A DNA stretch of 20,423 nucleotides. Origin: Bacillota bacterium (GTDB lineage Bacteria > Bacillota > Clostridia > Lachnospirales > Lachnospiraceae). Position 1 is the first letter of the stretch; each line of letters begins with the position of its first letter. The notes beneath the pieces are model-generated. The model did not search any database, was not told where the DNA came from, and saw only the letters and a program-made list of their open reading frames with translations. The stretch lies in NCBI GenBank assembly GCA_023460575.1, contig JAEWPQ010000095.1, positions 1 through 20,423 on the forward strand, written 5' to 3'. A program made the position numbers and the translations under genes. Positions 1-6,508 of this stretch are shown here, one piece after another.

Positions 1-111
1 CCCCCAGACAAAAAAGATCACCAGAAAAACAATCCAGTTATCCGTTATAAAAAAAAAAAGGACGGCCAGGATCAGGCGGATCATTGTAATATAGTTTGGA
101 ATATTTTTCAT
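1..111 (-). CDS. CDP-alcohol phosphatidyltransferase, N-terminal fragment (PgsA-like)
   Basis: The frame opens at ATG 111 on the minus strand and runs off the window edge after 37 codons. Its start, MKNIPNYITMIRLILAVLFF, has the PN-x-ITM-x-R pattern and following hydrophobic helix typical of CDP-alcohol phosphatidyltransferases. These membrane enzymes make phosphatidylglycerol phosphate or related phospholipids. The catalytic DG-x2-AR motif would lie further along and is not visible, so the exact substrate cannot be set. A GGAG ribosome site lies about 7 nt upstream and a good sigma-A promoter at 150-178 supports the start. The coding strand contains an 11-T run (plus-strand A11 at 49-59) encoding three Phe in the first membrane helix. 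The family is inferred from the N-terminus only. Confidence 0.7.
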   Translation of the reverse strand, partial: MKNIPNYITMIRLILAVLFFFITDNWIVFLVIFFVWG

Positions 112-149
112 ATTAAATCTCCATAGCAGGGAAAGTAATCTTCATCTTA

Positions 150-178
150 ACTATGGCACAGAACGCTTTTCATGTCAA
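150..178 (-). promoter_or_regulatory. Sigma-A promoter of the CDP-alcohol phosphatidyltransferase gene
   Basis: Read on the minus strand, TTGACA (178-173) is followed by a 17-nt spacer and CATAGT (155-150). A TGC just before the -10 gives an extended -10. The predicted transcript starts near 143, about 32 nt before the ATG at 111. Confidence 0.65.
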
Positions 179-180
179 TC

Positions 181-229
181 ATATGGATAAACGAAAACTG
201 ATGGTATGTCAGGAATCGTTTATCCATAT
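181..229. repeat. Perfect 14-bp inverted repeat forming a long hairpin
   Basis: ATATGGATAAACGA (181-194) is repeated exactly as its reverse complement at 216-229. A second stem, CTGA (198-201) with TCAG (209-212), sits inside, separated from the outer stem by a symmetric 3x3 internal loop. It lies just past the stop of the ketopantoate-reductase gene and 2 bp upstream of the -35 of the next minus-strand gene. It could terminate the upstream transcript, but there is no strong T tract on the minus strand, so it could also be an operator. Confidence 0.6.
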
Positions 230-249
230 TTGTTATTTCTGCATATTAG

Positions 250-1179
250 TTATTGTCTGGAATACATCTGCTCCATCCCATGGATTTGAGTAACCAGCAT
301 TAAGTTGCAGGGCGCAGCGATTTTATACTGGCTTCCCAGATCGGCAACAACACCAGTTATTCTGTCAATTTCGGTCATTCTCTGATTCTGTCTGTCCTGA
401 TACATGCTGGCATAACCATTGTCATCATTGATACATACTTTTGAAACAGCCAGAAGAGCTTCCTTTCTGTCAAGATAAGTGCCATCTGCTTCTGCAATTA
501 ATACACATTCATAAACAATTCTTTTGCATAAATCCCACAAATAGGGATTGGTATATACTTCTCCGATCCTGCACTGCATCAGTGTGCTTAAGGCGTTAAT
601 GCCGCAGTTTATAACCAGCTTTTGCCATAGGACATACTGAATATTTTCCATGATATTAACGGTAAGACCGCTTTCTTCCAGAGCATGTGCTACTGTTTTT
701 ACATCCCGTAAGGATTCTTCACAGGGAAGATCTGGACCGATGTTAGTAGGACCGCACCCGGAGTGATAAAATTTACCAGGCTCCAGAGAAACACTGTTGT
801 GGCTGCTGGTGCCTACAATAATCCGTTCTCTTTTAACAAACTGTGCGATGTCCCGGTTATTACCCGCACCGTTTTGAAGCGTCATGACGATAGTATCCGG
901 TCCTAACAGAGACTGGTTATTTTTTATGGCTTCATAAGTATGAATTCCTTTTACAAAAACAATAACCAGATCCTGATAGTCAAGACTGGTTCCGCTTAAC
1001 ACTGCTTTTACCTGAAATGGAATTTCTGTATGGTCATGGCTGACTTTGATCAGTCCTTTTGTATTAATGTGTTCTACTAAGGGAGCGTAGCTGTCTAACA
1101 GTGTAACTGAATGATAGGGCGCCAGATAGCTGGCATAGAGGCTGCCCATGGCTCCTGCGCCAAGTATTGCTATGTTCAT
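250..1179 (-). CDS. Ketopantoate reductase family 2-oxoacid dehydrogenase (PanE/ApbA-like)
   Basis: This is a 309-aa NADPH-dependent reductase of the ketopantoate reductase family. The N-terminus MNIAILGAGAMG carries the Rossmann GxGxxG at residues 7-12. The C-terminal half has the family signature around WQKLVINCGINAL, with catalytic-type Lys187 and Asn191, and a later TEID motif with Glu270, matching the Lys and Glu used by E. coli PanE. The start at 1179 is chosen because GGAGG lies 5-6 nt upstream and the next residues are the Rossmann strand. A longer in-frame opening to 1263 would add 28 basic residues unlike the family and overlap the regulatory gap. There is no panB or panC beside it, and it is paired divergently with a LysR regulator. 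It may therefore act in pantothenate synthesis or on another 2-keto acid. Confidence 0.85.
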   Translation of the reverse strand: MNIAILGAGAMGSLYASYLAPYHSVTLLDSYAPLVEHINTKGLIKVSHDHTEIPFQVKAVLSGTSLDYQDLVIVFVKGIHTYEAIKNNQSLLGPDTIVMTLQNGAGNNRDIAQFVKRERIIVGTSSHNSVSLEPGKFYHSGCGPTNIGPDLPCEESLRDVKTVAHALEESGLTVNIMENIQYVLWQKLVINCGINALSTLMQCRIGEVYTNPYLWDLCKRIVYECVLIAEADGTYLDRKEALLAVSKVCINDDNGYASMYQDRQNQRMTEIDRITGVVADLGSQYKIAAPCNLMLVTQIHGMEQMYSRQ

Positions 1180-1217
1180 TATGTCCTCCGTAATCGGTAT
1201 GTTTTTCTTGATTTTAC

Positions 1218-1283
1218 CATGAATTATTTTCTTAATATAATGCTGAAATTTCAATAGTATCATGAAAGAAATTCATGTATAAT
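1218..1283 (+). promoter_or_regulatory. LysR-type operator overlapping the lysR promoter
   Basis: The repeat CATGAA-AGAAA-TTCATG at 1261-1277 is a perfect palindrome and contains T-N11-A (T1263 to A1275), the LysR-box pattern. TATAAT follows immediately at 1278-1283, 33 bp before the lysR start. The -35 position is poor, as expected for a promoter controlled by its own product. A further CATGAA half-site lies at 1218-1223, nearer the divergent reductase gene. The binding-site role is inferred from the pattern. Confidence 0.5.
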
Positions 1284-1315
1284 GAAAGCAGCTGGATATA
1301 GAAAGGATTAATCAA

Positions 1316-2209
1316 ATGGATATAAATAAATACATTCTCTTTGTAAGAGCAGCAGAAACGGGAAATCTATCAAAGGCGGCAGCCCAGCTTAGTTATTCTC
1401 AGACTGCAGCCAGCCATATGATTTCCTCCATGGAGGAGGAACTGGGAATTAAGCTGCTTTACAGGGGAAGAAACGGGGTATCTTTAACAGAAGAAGGAGA
1501 GAGAATCTTTCCGGCTGCAAAGGAACTTACCGAAAAAGAAGATATGATAAGACAGCTGGCAGGAGAGGAGAATATACAGCATGGAAAGATCCGCATTGGC
1601 GTAATCACAAGTGTTGCCGTTAAGTGGATGCCCCAGATGATTATTGAATTCAGAAAGAAGTATCCGCTTGTAGATTTATATATGAATGATGCAATCAACT
1701 ACGAAATCATGAAAGACTGGTTTTCCAAAGATGTAATTGACTGTGCGATCACGGCAGAATCAGGCAGGAAGGAGAATGAAACCCCGCTGGTAAAAGATCC
1801 CTTTTATGTCATCCTGCCGCCGGACCACCCGCTTTGTGTCTGCGAAACAATTACTCTTACCCATTTAAAAGGGGAAACCTTTGTGATTCCAAGCGAAGGG
1901 ACCAGCTATTCCGTGGGGAAAATGCTGCGCCAGGCAAAGGGAAAACTGATGGAACACAGCGGGTTTTTAAGCGACCAGGCTGCCATAGCTATGGTATGCG
2001 GAGGCTGCGGAATCAGCATTCTGCCAAAGCTTGTTCTGGACTCTTACGGCTGCGGCGGCTATGTGAGAAGAGCGCTGGACCCGGAGGTATACCGTATCAT
2101 CTATTTTTGTGTGCCTTCCGGTAAAACTCTCCGCCCAACGGTGAGAATATTTTCGGCTTTTGCCAGGGAGTGGGTAAAAGTGAATGCAGAAAATGTAATT
2201 CTTACCTGA
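1316..2209 (+). CDS. LysR family transcriptional regulator
   Basis: This 297-aa protein is of normal length for the LysR family. Residues 1-62 form the winged helix-turn-helix (NLSKAAAQLSYSQTAASHMI, then EEELGIKLLYR and the LTEEGERIF wing). From about residue 88 to the end it reads as the periplasmic-binding-like effector domain. GAAAGGA lies about 10 nt upstream of the ATG. The gene is divergent from the ketopantoate-reductase-family gene, with a LysR-box palindrome in the 136-bp gap. It most likely represses itself and activates the reductase in response to a small metabolite. The ligand cannot be read from the sequence. No clear terminator separates it from mscL. Confidence 0.93.
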   Translation: MDINKYILFVRAAETGNLSKAAAQLSYSQTAASHMISSMEEELGIKLLYRGRNGVSLTEEGERIFPAAKELTEKEDMIRQLAGEENIQHGKIRIGVITSVAVKWMPQMIIEFRKKYPLVDLYMNDAINYEIMKDWFSKDVIDCAITAESGRKENETPLVKDPFYVILPPDHPLCVCETITLTHLKGETFVIPSEGTSYSVGKMLRQAKGKLMEHSGFLSDQAAIAMVCGGCGISILPKLVLDSYGCGGYVRRALDPEVYRIIYFCVPSGKTLRPTVRIFSAFAREWVKVNAENVILT

Positions 2210-2306
2210 TATCCGGGTATATTCTGACAGGGTTTCACCAATCCTAAGAATCAGAAAGTTAGCAGTCCGAAACCGAAAGGAATTGAAAGAAAAGAGGAAC
2301 GATGAT

Positions 2307-2792
2307 ATGAGTAAGAAAAAGGGGATTGTGGCTGAATTTAAGGAATTTGTTCTCAGGGGAAATGTAGTGGATCTGGCAGTCGGCGTTATTATTGGTGCCG
2401 CATTTCAGGGGATTGTCAGTTCACTTGTAAAAGATGTTATCTCTCCCTTAATCGGTGTGATTACGGGCGGTGTGGATTTTTCCAATCAGTTTTTGCTGCT
2501 TTACAAGGCACCGGAAGGCACTGTCATTCGTACGCTTGCAGACGCTCAGGCACTGGGGCCTGTGTTTGCTTATGGTGCCTTTATTACTTCTGTAATAAAT
2601 TTCCTTATTATGGCTGTTGTCATATTTATTATAATAAAAGCAATTAATGCTCTAAAAGGAAATAAGCAGACGGAAAGCGCTTCAGCAGCAAAAGACAAAG
2701 CGTGTCCTTTTTGTTATCAGCCTGTCAATCCGAAAGCAACCCGCTGTCCCCACTGTACCAGCCAGCTGGATTCTAAAAATCAGACATCTTAA
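2307..2792 (+). CDS. mscL: Large-conductance mechanosensitive channel MscL with C-terminal zinc ribbon
   Basis: This 161-aa inner-membrane channel releases solutes on hypo-osmotic shock. The N-terminus EFKEFVLRGNVVDLAVGVII is the MscL signature, followed by TM1 (about 16-45), an extracellular loop, and TM2 (about 86-113). In place of the usual cytoplasmic helix it carries a linker and a four-cysteine zinc ribbon: C133-x2-C136 and C147-x2-C150, in the pattern CPFC...CPHC. E. coli MscL has 136 residues, so the tail is an addition. The ATG at 2307 is preferred because AGAGGA sits about 8 nt upstream. A TTG at 2283 would add eight residues and has its GAAAGG only 2 nt away. I find no convincing promoter in the gap after lysR. 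A symmetric terminator follows at once. Confidence 0.93.
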   Translation: MSKKKGIVAEFKEFVLRGNVVDLAVGVIIGAAFQGIVSSLVKDVISPLIGVITGGVDFSNQFLLLYKAPEGTVIRTLADAQALGPVFAYGAFITSVINFLIMAVVIFIIIKAINALKGNKQTESASAAKDKACPFCYQPVNPKATRCPHCTSQLDSKNQTS

Positions 2793-2795
2793 AAC

Positions 2796-2837
2796 AAAGA
2801 ACGATGATTTCCGTGTCATACGTAATCATCGTTCTTT
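2796..2837. terminator. Bidirectional hairpin terminator between mscL and the left subtilase
   Basis: AAAGAACGATGATT (2796-2809) is perfectly reverse-repeated at 2824-2837 with a 14-nt loop. The arms begin with A and end with T runs, so the hairpin can serve both converging genes, whose stops are at 2792 and 2861. Confidence 0.75.
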
Positions 2838-2860
2838 ATCCGGGTGCAGAAAGATATGTC

Positions 2861-4540
2861 TTATGAACCTGAATAGAGTTGGTTTAAAAGGCGGGAAACT
2901 TCCAGGGCTCCATAACCCCAGATATTATTTGGATAATGATAGGAAGGGTTTCGCTGCGCATTTCGTATGAGAAGTCTGTTTGCCTGTTCTCCTGTTATTG
3001 AAGTAAAATTCCCTTTTCCCTTAGTCCATTCAAACAGGATTGCCATTGCTCCGGCAGCGTGTGCGGCAGAAGCGCTGGTACCTGTTAATGTTCCGTATTG
3101 TCCTCCTGCAACAGCACAGGGGATGTTGTATGCAGGAGCAGCAACGTCAGGCTTTACCAGACCGCTTCTTGTATATCCTCTGCCGGACTCATATAAAATA
3201 TTTCCGGTCTGCTGATTATAGCCCGTCACAGTAAACACATTTTTACCGTTGCCAGGTGATGTGATGGTGGTATACGGGTCCGGACTGAGAAAAAATGTGC
3301 TGTCAGAAATTAAATTCCCGGAGGGTAGCCAGGTATTGAAAGAAAAATCCTCGTTTTTTATATTTCTGACATGAAAATTCCAGGTTCCCGGAAGGGGATT
3401 ATCAAAACGCAGTAATATTAGCTGATCCCCGCTTTGCTGTTCAAATAATATATTATTAATCCAGAGTATGCTCTGACTGGATTGAAACGGAACCCTTGTG
3501 CATTCACTATAGGAAGGGTCGACAGGGGGAATTTTTTCCATGTTTGGGGAAGTGACTTCTATGGAAAGCTGCGCTGGTGTGCTGGACCATAGTTCCATGG
3601 CAAATTTAGTTTCTCCCTGACCAACATTCAGTTGGAAATCCTTTGTATAAGGAAGGGAAACTACAGAGTTAAAATAGTGTCTGCCGTTATTCCCCTCGTT
3701 GCCGGCTGATGTAACAATCCCGATTTCCGGTATTTGAACCAGATCATCAATGTATCTGGATAAAACGCCTCTTCCGTCATGACCGCCCTGGCTGCTTCCC
3801 AAAGCAAGACATATAACAAGGGGGCGTTTCAGCCTTTGGGCAAGGATTACCAGATAACGGAGTCCCAGTACAATATCGCTTTCCTGATAACACAGCCTGT
3901 CATCAGGAATGGAAAAGAGCATTTTTAAATTCTGTTTGGCTTCCTTCAGTTTTACTACCGCCAGTTCTGCATTTGAGACGATTCCCAGAAATGGCGGATC
4001 GGCATTCAGGCTTCCGGCAATGATACTTGCCACAGCGGTTCCATGCCCGATTTCATCCTGTGTTGGCACTATGGTAAGAGGGGTTTCAGAATTCAACGCG
4101 GTGTTGATGACCGCTCTTTTATATTCCGTGCCAAAAGTAAACCCCTGGGGTGCTGGCCCGTTTTGAATGGTCTGATCCCAGATTGACAGAATTTTTGTTG
4201 TTTTATCTCTGTTAAAAAACGCAGGATGCTGATAGTCAATCCCTGTATCAATAATACCGATAATAGTCCCCTGGCCTGAAAGGAAAAATTCCGGGGTTTG
4301 CTGAACAGACTGAAAAGTAGAAGAGTTATGTTTGCCAATAATGGATGTAAGCGTATAGACAGATGGGAAGAAATGGTAGGGATTCGTTCCCAGATCACAT
4401 GGCGCCTTGTTTTTTTTTAATACATGAAGGAGGGAGAAATAGCCGTTTAAAAGAGTGATATCGTCGCCAGAGCCGAAAGTTGGCACCATGTAATTATTAA
4501 TTATCATATCATAATAATTGTTGTCCAGTATTTTCCCCAT
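2861..4540 (-). CDS. Csp-like subtilisin (S8 family) serine protease, intact triad
   Basis: This 559-aa subtilase has no signal peptide or membrane segment. Residues 1-90 are a prodomain-like N-terminus with the block PCDLGTNPY...FPSVYTL. The protease core carries Asp98 (IIDTGID), His166 (GHGTAVAS), oxyanion Asn281 (SAGNEG) and Ser489 (GTSASAA), so it should be active. The roughly 320-residue gap between His and Ser includes a beta-rich insert (about 295-425) placed like the jelly-roll domain of clostridial Csp proteases. In Clostridia, Csp proteases sit in the spore and activate the cortex lytic enzyme SleC during germination. No sleC is in the window, and Lachnospiraceae carry several such subtilases, so the germination role is inferred. 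AAAGGAG lies before the ATG. The gene is divergent from a same-length homologue. Confidence 0.88.
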   Translation of the reverse strand: MGKILDNNYYDMIINNYMVPTFGSGDDITLLNGYFSLLHVLKKNKAPCDLGTNPYHFFPSVYTLTSIIGKHNSSTFQSVQQTPEFFLSGQGTIIGIIDTGIDYQHPAFFNRDKTTKILSIWDQTIQNGPAPQGFTFGTEYKRAVINTALNSETPLTIVPTQDEIGHGTAVASIIAGSLNADPPFLGIVSNAELAVVKLKEAKQNLKMLFSIPDDRLCYQESDIVLGLRYLVILAQRLKRPLVICLALGSSQGGHDGRGVLSRYIDDLVQIPEIGIVTSAGNEGNNGRHYFNSVVSLPYTKDFQLNVGQGETKFAMELWSSTPAQLSIEVTSPNMEKIPPVDPSYSECTRVPFQSSQSILWINNILFEQQSGDQLILLRFDNPLPGTWNFHVRNIKNEDFSFNTWLPSGNLISDSTFFLSPDPYTTITSPGNGKNVFTVTGYNQQTGNILYESGRGYTRSGLVKPDVAAPAYNIPCAVAGGQYGTLTGTSASAAHAAGAMAILFEWTKGKGNFTSITGEQANRLLIRNAQRNPSYHYPNNIWGYGALEVSRLLNQLYSGS

Positions 4541-4580
4541 GTCCTGCTCTCCTTTATTTCGTTTCTTCCGGTATATGCTA

Positions 4581-4609
4581 TATCTTATGCGCGAGTATTT
4601 CCATTATGA
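4581..4609 (-). promoter_or_regulatory. Sporulation-type (sigma-E/sigma-K-like) promoter of the left subtilase gene
   Basis: On the minus strand, TCATAAT (4609-4603), a 13-nt spacer and CATAAGATA (4589-4581) fit the mother-cell patterns. They resemble the sigma-E -35 with central ATA and a -10 starting CATA, and the -10 also matches CATA-N3-TA of sigma-K. The -10 ends 41 nt before the ATG. No sigma-A promoter is seen. The sigma factor assignment is inferred. Confidence 0.5.
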
Positions 4610-4630
4610 TTGGTCTCTTTTTATCACAAC

Positions 4631-4659
4631 TCATAATAAGGTCCTTTTTGCATAAGATA
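4631..4659 (+). promoter_or_regulatory. Sporulation-type (sigma-E/sigma-K-like) promoter of the right subtilase gene
   Basis: TCATAAT (4631-4637), a 13-nt spacer and CATAAGATA (4651-4659) repeat exactly the elements and spacing used by the opposite gene. The distance to the ATG is also identical (41 nt). This is consistent with simultaneous expression in the mother cell. The sigma factor assignment is inferred. Confidence 0.5.
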
Positions 4660-4699
4660 TATCATATGTACCGCAAGTGATAGACAGGGAGGCCTGCTT

Positions 4700-6379
4700 A
4701 TGCAAAAAATACTGGATGAAAATTATTATGATTTAATTATCAGCAACGTGATGAGATCTGATTATGATACAGGTGATAATATTACTTATATGAATTTAAG
4801 ACATTCGCTGGCTCATATTCCCATCCCCGGTATCCCCCCTGATCCCTGCGATTTAGGAACTTATCCTTATAACGCATTTCCTTCTGTACTGACGCTTAGT
4901 TCTACGGTCAGTCTTGAAAAATCAGGAATTGGAACTGTTCAGAGAAATCCATATCTTGCGCTGTTTGGAAGAGGTGTTTTAGTAGCAGTCATTGATACGG
5001 GAATTGATTATCAGCATCAGGCTTTTCGGTACAACGATGGAACAACCCGTATTCTTTCCTTATGGGACCAGACGATTCAGACTGGAAATCCGCCGTCTGG
5101 CTTTACATATGGAACGGAATATACCAGGGAGCATATTAACGTAGCTCTCCGGTCGGAAAATCCCTTATCTATTATTCCTTCTGAAGACACCAATGGGCAT
5201 GGTACTGCGATCGCCAGTGTCATGGCGGGAAAACCAAACCTGGCCCAGTCGTTCGCCGGGGTGGTTCCGGAAGCTGACCTGGTGATTGTTAAGCTGAAAC
5301 CTGCAAAGAATACGCTGAAACGGATATTTTTCGTTCCTGAGAATGCAGAATGCTATCAGGAGTCTGATTTGATTATCGGAATCGGTTATGTAACGGAACT
5401 TGCCAAGAGACTGAACCGCCCTGTTGTTGTCTGCATTGCTATGGGAACCAATCAGTCAAGTCACGATGGCCGGGGAGCAACCAGCTATATTACAAATTTT
5501 CTTGCCCAGCAGCCCCAGACAGGAATCATTATTTCGGCGGGAAATGAGGCAAATAAACGAAGACACTATTATAATAGTACGGTTGCAGATCCGTTTGTAA
5601 ATGAGTTTGAAATGAGGGTTGGAGAGGAAGATAAGCTGTTTTCCTTAGAACTGTGGCCGTTTGCTCCAGCAAGGCTTTCCATTGAAATTACAGTGCCAAA
5701 CAGAGAAACAACCGGACAGGTATTTCCTTCTCTTGGTGAATGCAGGAGGTTTTCCTTCGTCTTAAATGAAAGTGTCATATTTATTAATAATTATATTTTC
5801 GAAGAGGAGACAGGAGACCAGCTGATTGTTGTGCGTTTTCAGAATCCGATTCCAGGTATCTGGACCATAAAAGTGCAGAATTTGGAAAAGGAAGCATTTG
5901 CTTTTCATGGATGGCTGCCTTCGGGTAATTTAATCAGTGAAAACACCTTTTTCTTAAATTCCAATCCTGACACAACAATTACTGCCCCTGGTACATCTAC
6001 CCACCCGCTGACAGTAACTGCATACAACGGGCAAAATGACAGCATATTACCGGAATCGGGCAGGGGATATACAAGAACCGGTTTTATAAAACCGGATATA
6101 GCAGCACCAGGATATCAGCTTACCTGTGCAGTTCCTGGAAACCAATATGGAACCATAACCGGATGCGGCTGTGCGGCGGCACAGGCGGCTGGAATTGAGG
6201 CCATGGTATTTGAATGGGCGGTACCAAGAGGAAATTATACAACTATAACAGGCAATGATGTAAACCGGCTACTCATAAGAGGAGCAAGACGCAATCCGGC
6301 CAATATATATCCCAATAACGTATGGGGATATGGACAAATTGAAATAAATACTCTTTTTGAACGGCTTACTAATATTTAA
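4700..6379 (+). CDS. Csp-like subtilase pseudoprotease (catalytic Ser replaced by Gly)
   Basis: This is a 559-aa homologue of the divergent subtilase, alike along its whole length: MxKILDxNYYD start, PCDLG-x2-PY block, IDTGIDYQH, WDQTIQ, GWLPSGNLIS, SGRGYTR and the C-terminal WGYG. Asp99 (VIDTGID), His167 (GHGTAIAS) and oxyanion Asn282 (SAGNEA) are kept. The nucleophile motif GTSAS reads GCGCA, with Gly490 (codon GGC at 6167-6169) in place of Ser and cysteines at 489 and 491. It is therefore predicted to be inactive as a serine protease. The frame is uninterrupted and other motifs are conserved, so it is a maintained pseudoenzyme, not a decaying gene. C. difficile CspC and CspA are pseudoproteases of this family that sense or relay germinants. 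A similar role here is inferred. GGGAGG lies 7 nt before the ATG. Confidence 0.88.
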   Translation: MQKILDENYYDLIISNVMRSDYDTGDNITYMNLRHSLAHIPIPGIPPDPCDLGTYPYNAFPSVLTLSSTVSLEKSGIGTVQRNPYLALFGRGVLVAVIDTGIDYQHQAFRYNDGTTRILSLWDQTIQTGNPPSGFTYGTEYTREHINVALRSENPLSIIPSEDTNGHGTAIASVMAGKPNLAQSFAGVVPEADLVIVKLKPAKNTLKRIFFVPENAECYQESDLIIGIGYVTELAKRLNRPVVVCIAMGTNQSSHDGRGATSYITNFLAQQPQTGIIISAGNEANKRRHYYNSTVADPFVNEFEMRVGEEDKLFSLELWPFAPARLSIEITVPNRETTGQVFPSLGECRRFSFVLNESVIFINNYIFEEETGDQLIVVRFQNPIPGIWTIKVQNLEKEAFAFHGWLPSGNLISENTFFLNSNPDTTITAPGTSTHPLTVTAYNGQNDSILPESGRGYTRTGFIKPDIAAPGYQLTCAVPGNQYGTITGCGCAAAQAAGIEAMVFEWAVPRGNYTTITGNDVNRLLIRGARRNPANIYPNNVWGYGQIEINTLFERLTNI

Positions 6380-6437
6380 TTTCAGGACATCCCATTGTCC
6401 CAAAGTATGGAGAGACCCAATTTTATGGAAATAAGGG

Positions 6438-6466
6438 TTGAGGTCAGTGGGTTGTTCCTGTATAAT
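6438..6466 (+). promoter_or_regulatory. Sigma-A promoter upstream of the 169-aa hypothetical protein
   Basis: TTGAGG (6438-6443), a 17-nt spacer and a perfect TATAAT (6461-6466). The predicted transcript start near 6473 lies 36 nt before the ATG at 6509. This excludes the earlier in-frame starts at 6395 and 6425 for this promoter. Confidence 0.65.
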
Positions 6467-6508
6467 CGATACCAAGAAACTACAAAAGGAAAGGAATGGA
6501 GAAACGGT

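Larger units (their letters stand above)
4570..4672. repeat. Large imperfect inverted repeat between the divergent subtilase genes
   Basis: Arms at 4570-4590 (GGTATATGCTATATCTTATGC) and 4650-4672 are reverse complements apart from one substitution and one inserted base. The axis falls at 4620, which is also the exact midpoint between the two start codons (4540 and 4700). Each arm holds the -10 element of one gene. Confidence 0.75.

Noticed and set aside
1180..1263. A 28-residue N-terminal extension of the ketopantoate-reductase-family protein
   Set aside because: The Rossmann strand begins at the ATG at 1179, which has GGAGG in place. The extension would take up the regulatory gap and is unlike the family.
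6161..6175. The pseudoprotease considered as a degenerating pseudogene
   Set aside because: The frame is complete, the length equals that of its partner, the other catalytic and structural motifs are intact, and it has a good ribosome site and promoter. A retained pseudoenzyme fits better.
6385..6400. GGACA/TGTCC hairpin just after the pseudoprotease stop, considered as a terminator
   Set aside because: The stem is only 5 bp and no T tract follows, so it is not supportable as a terminator.
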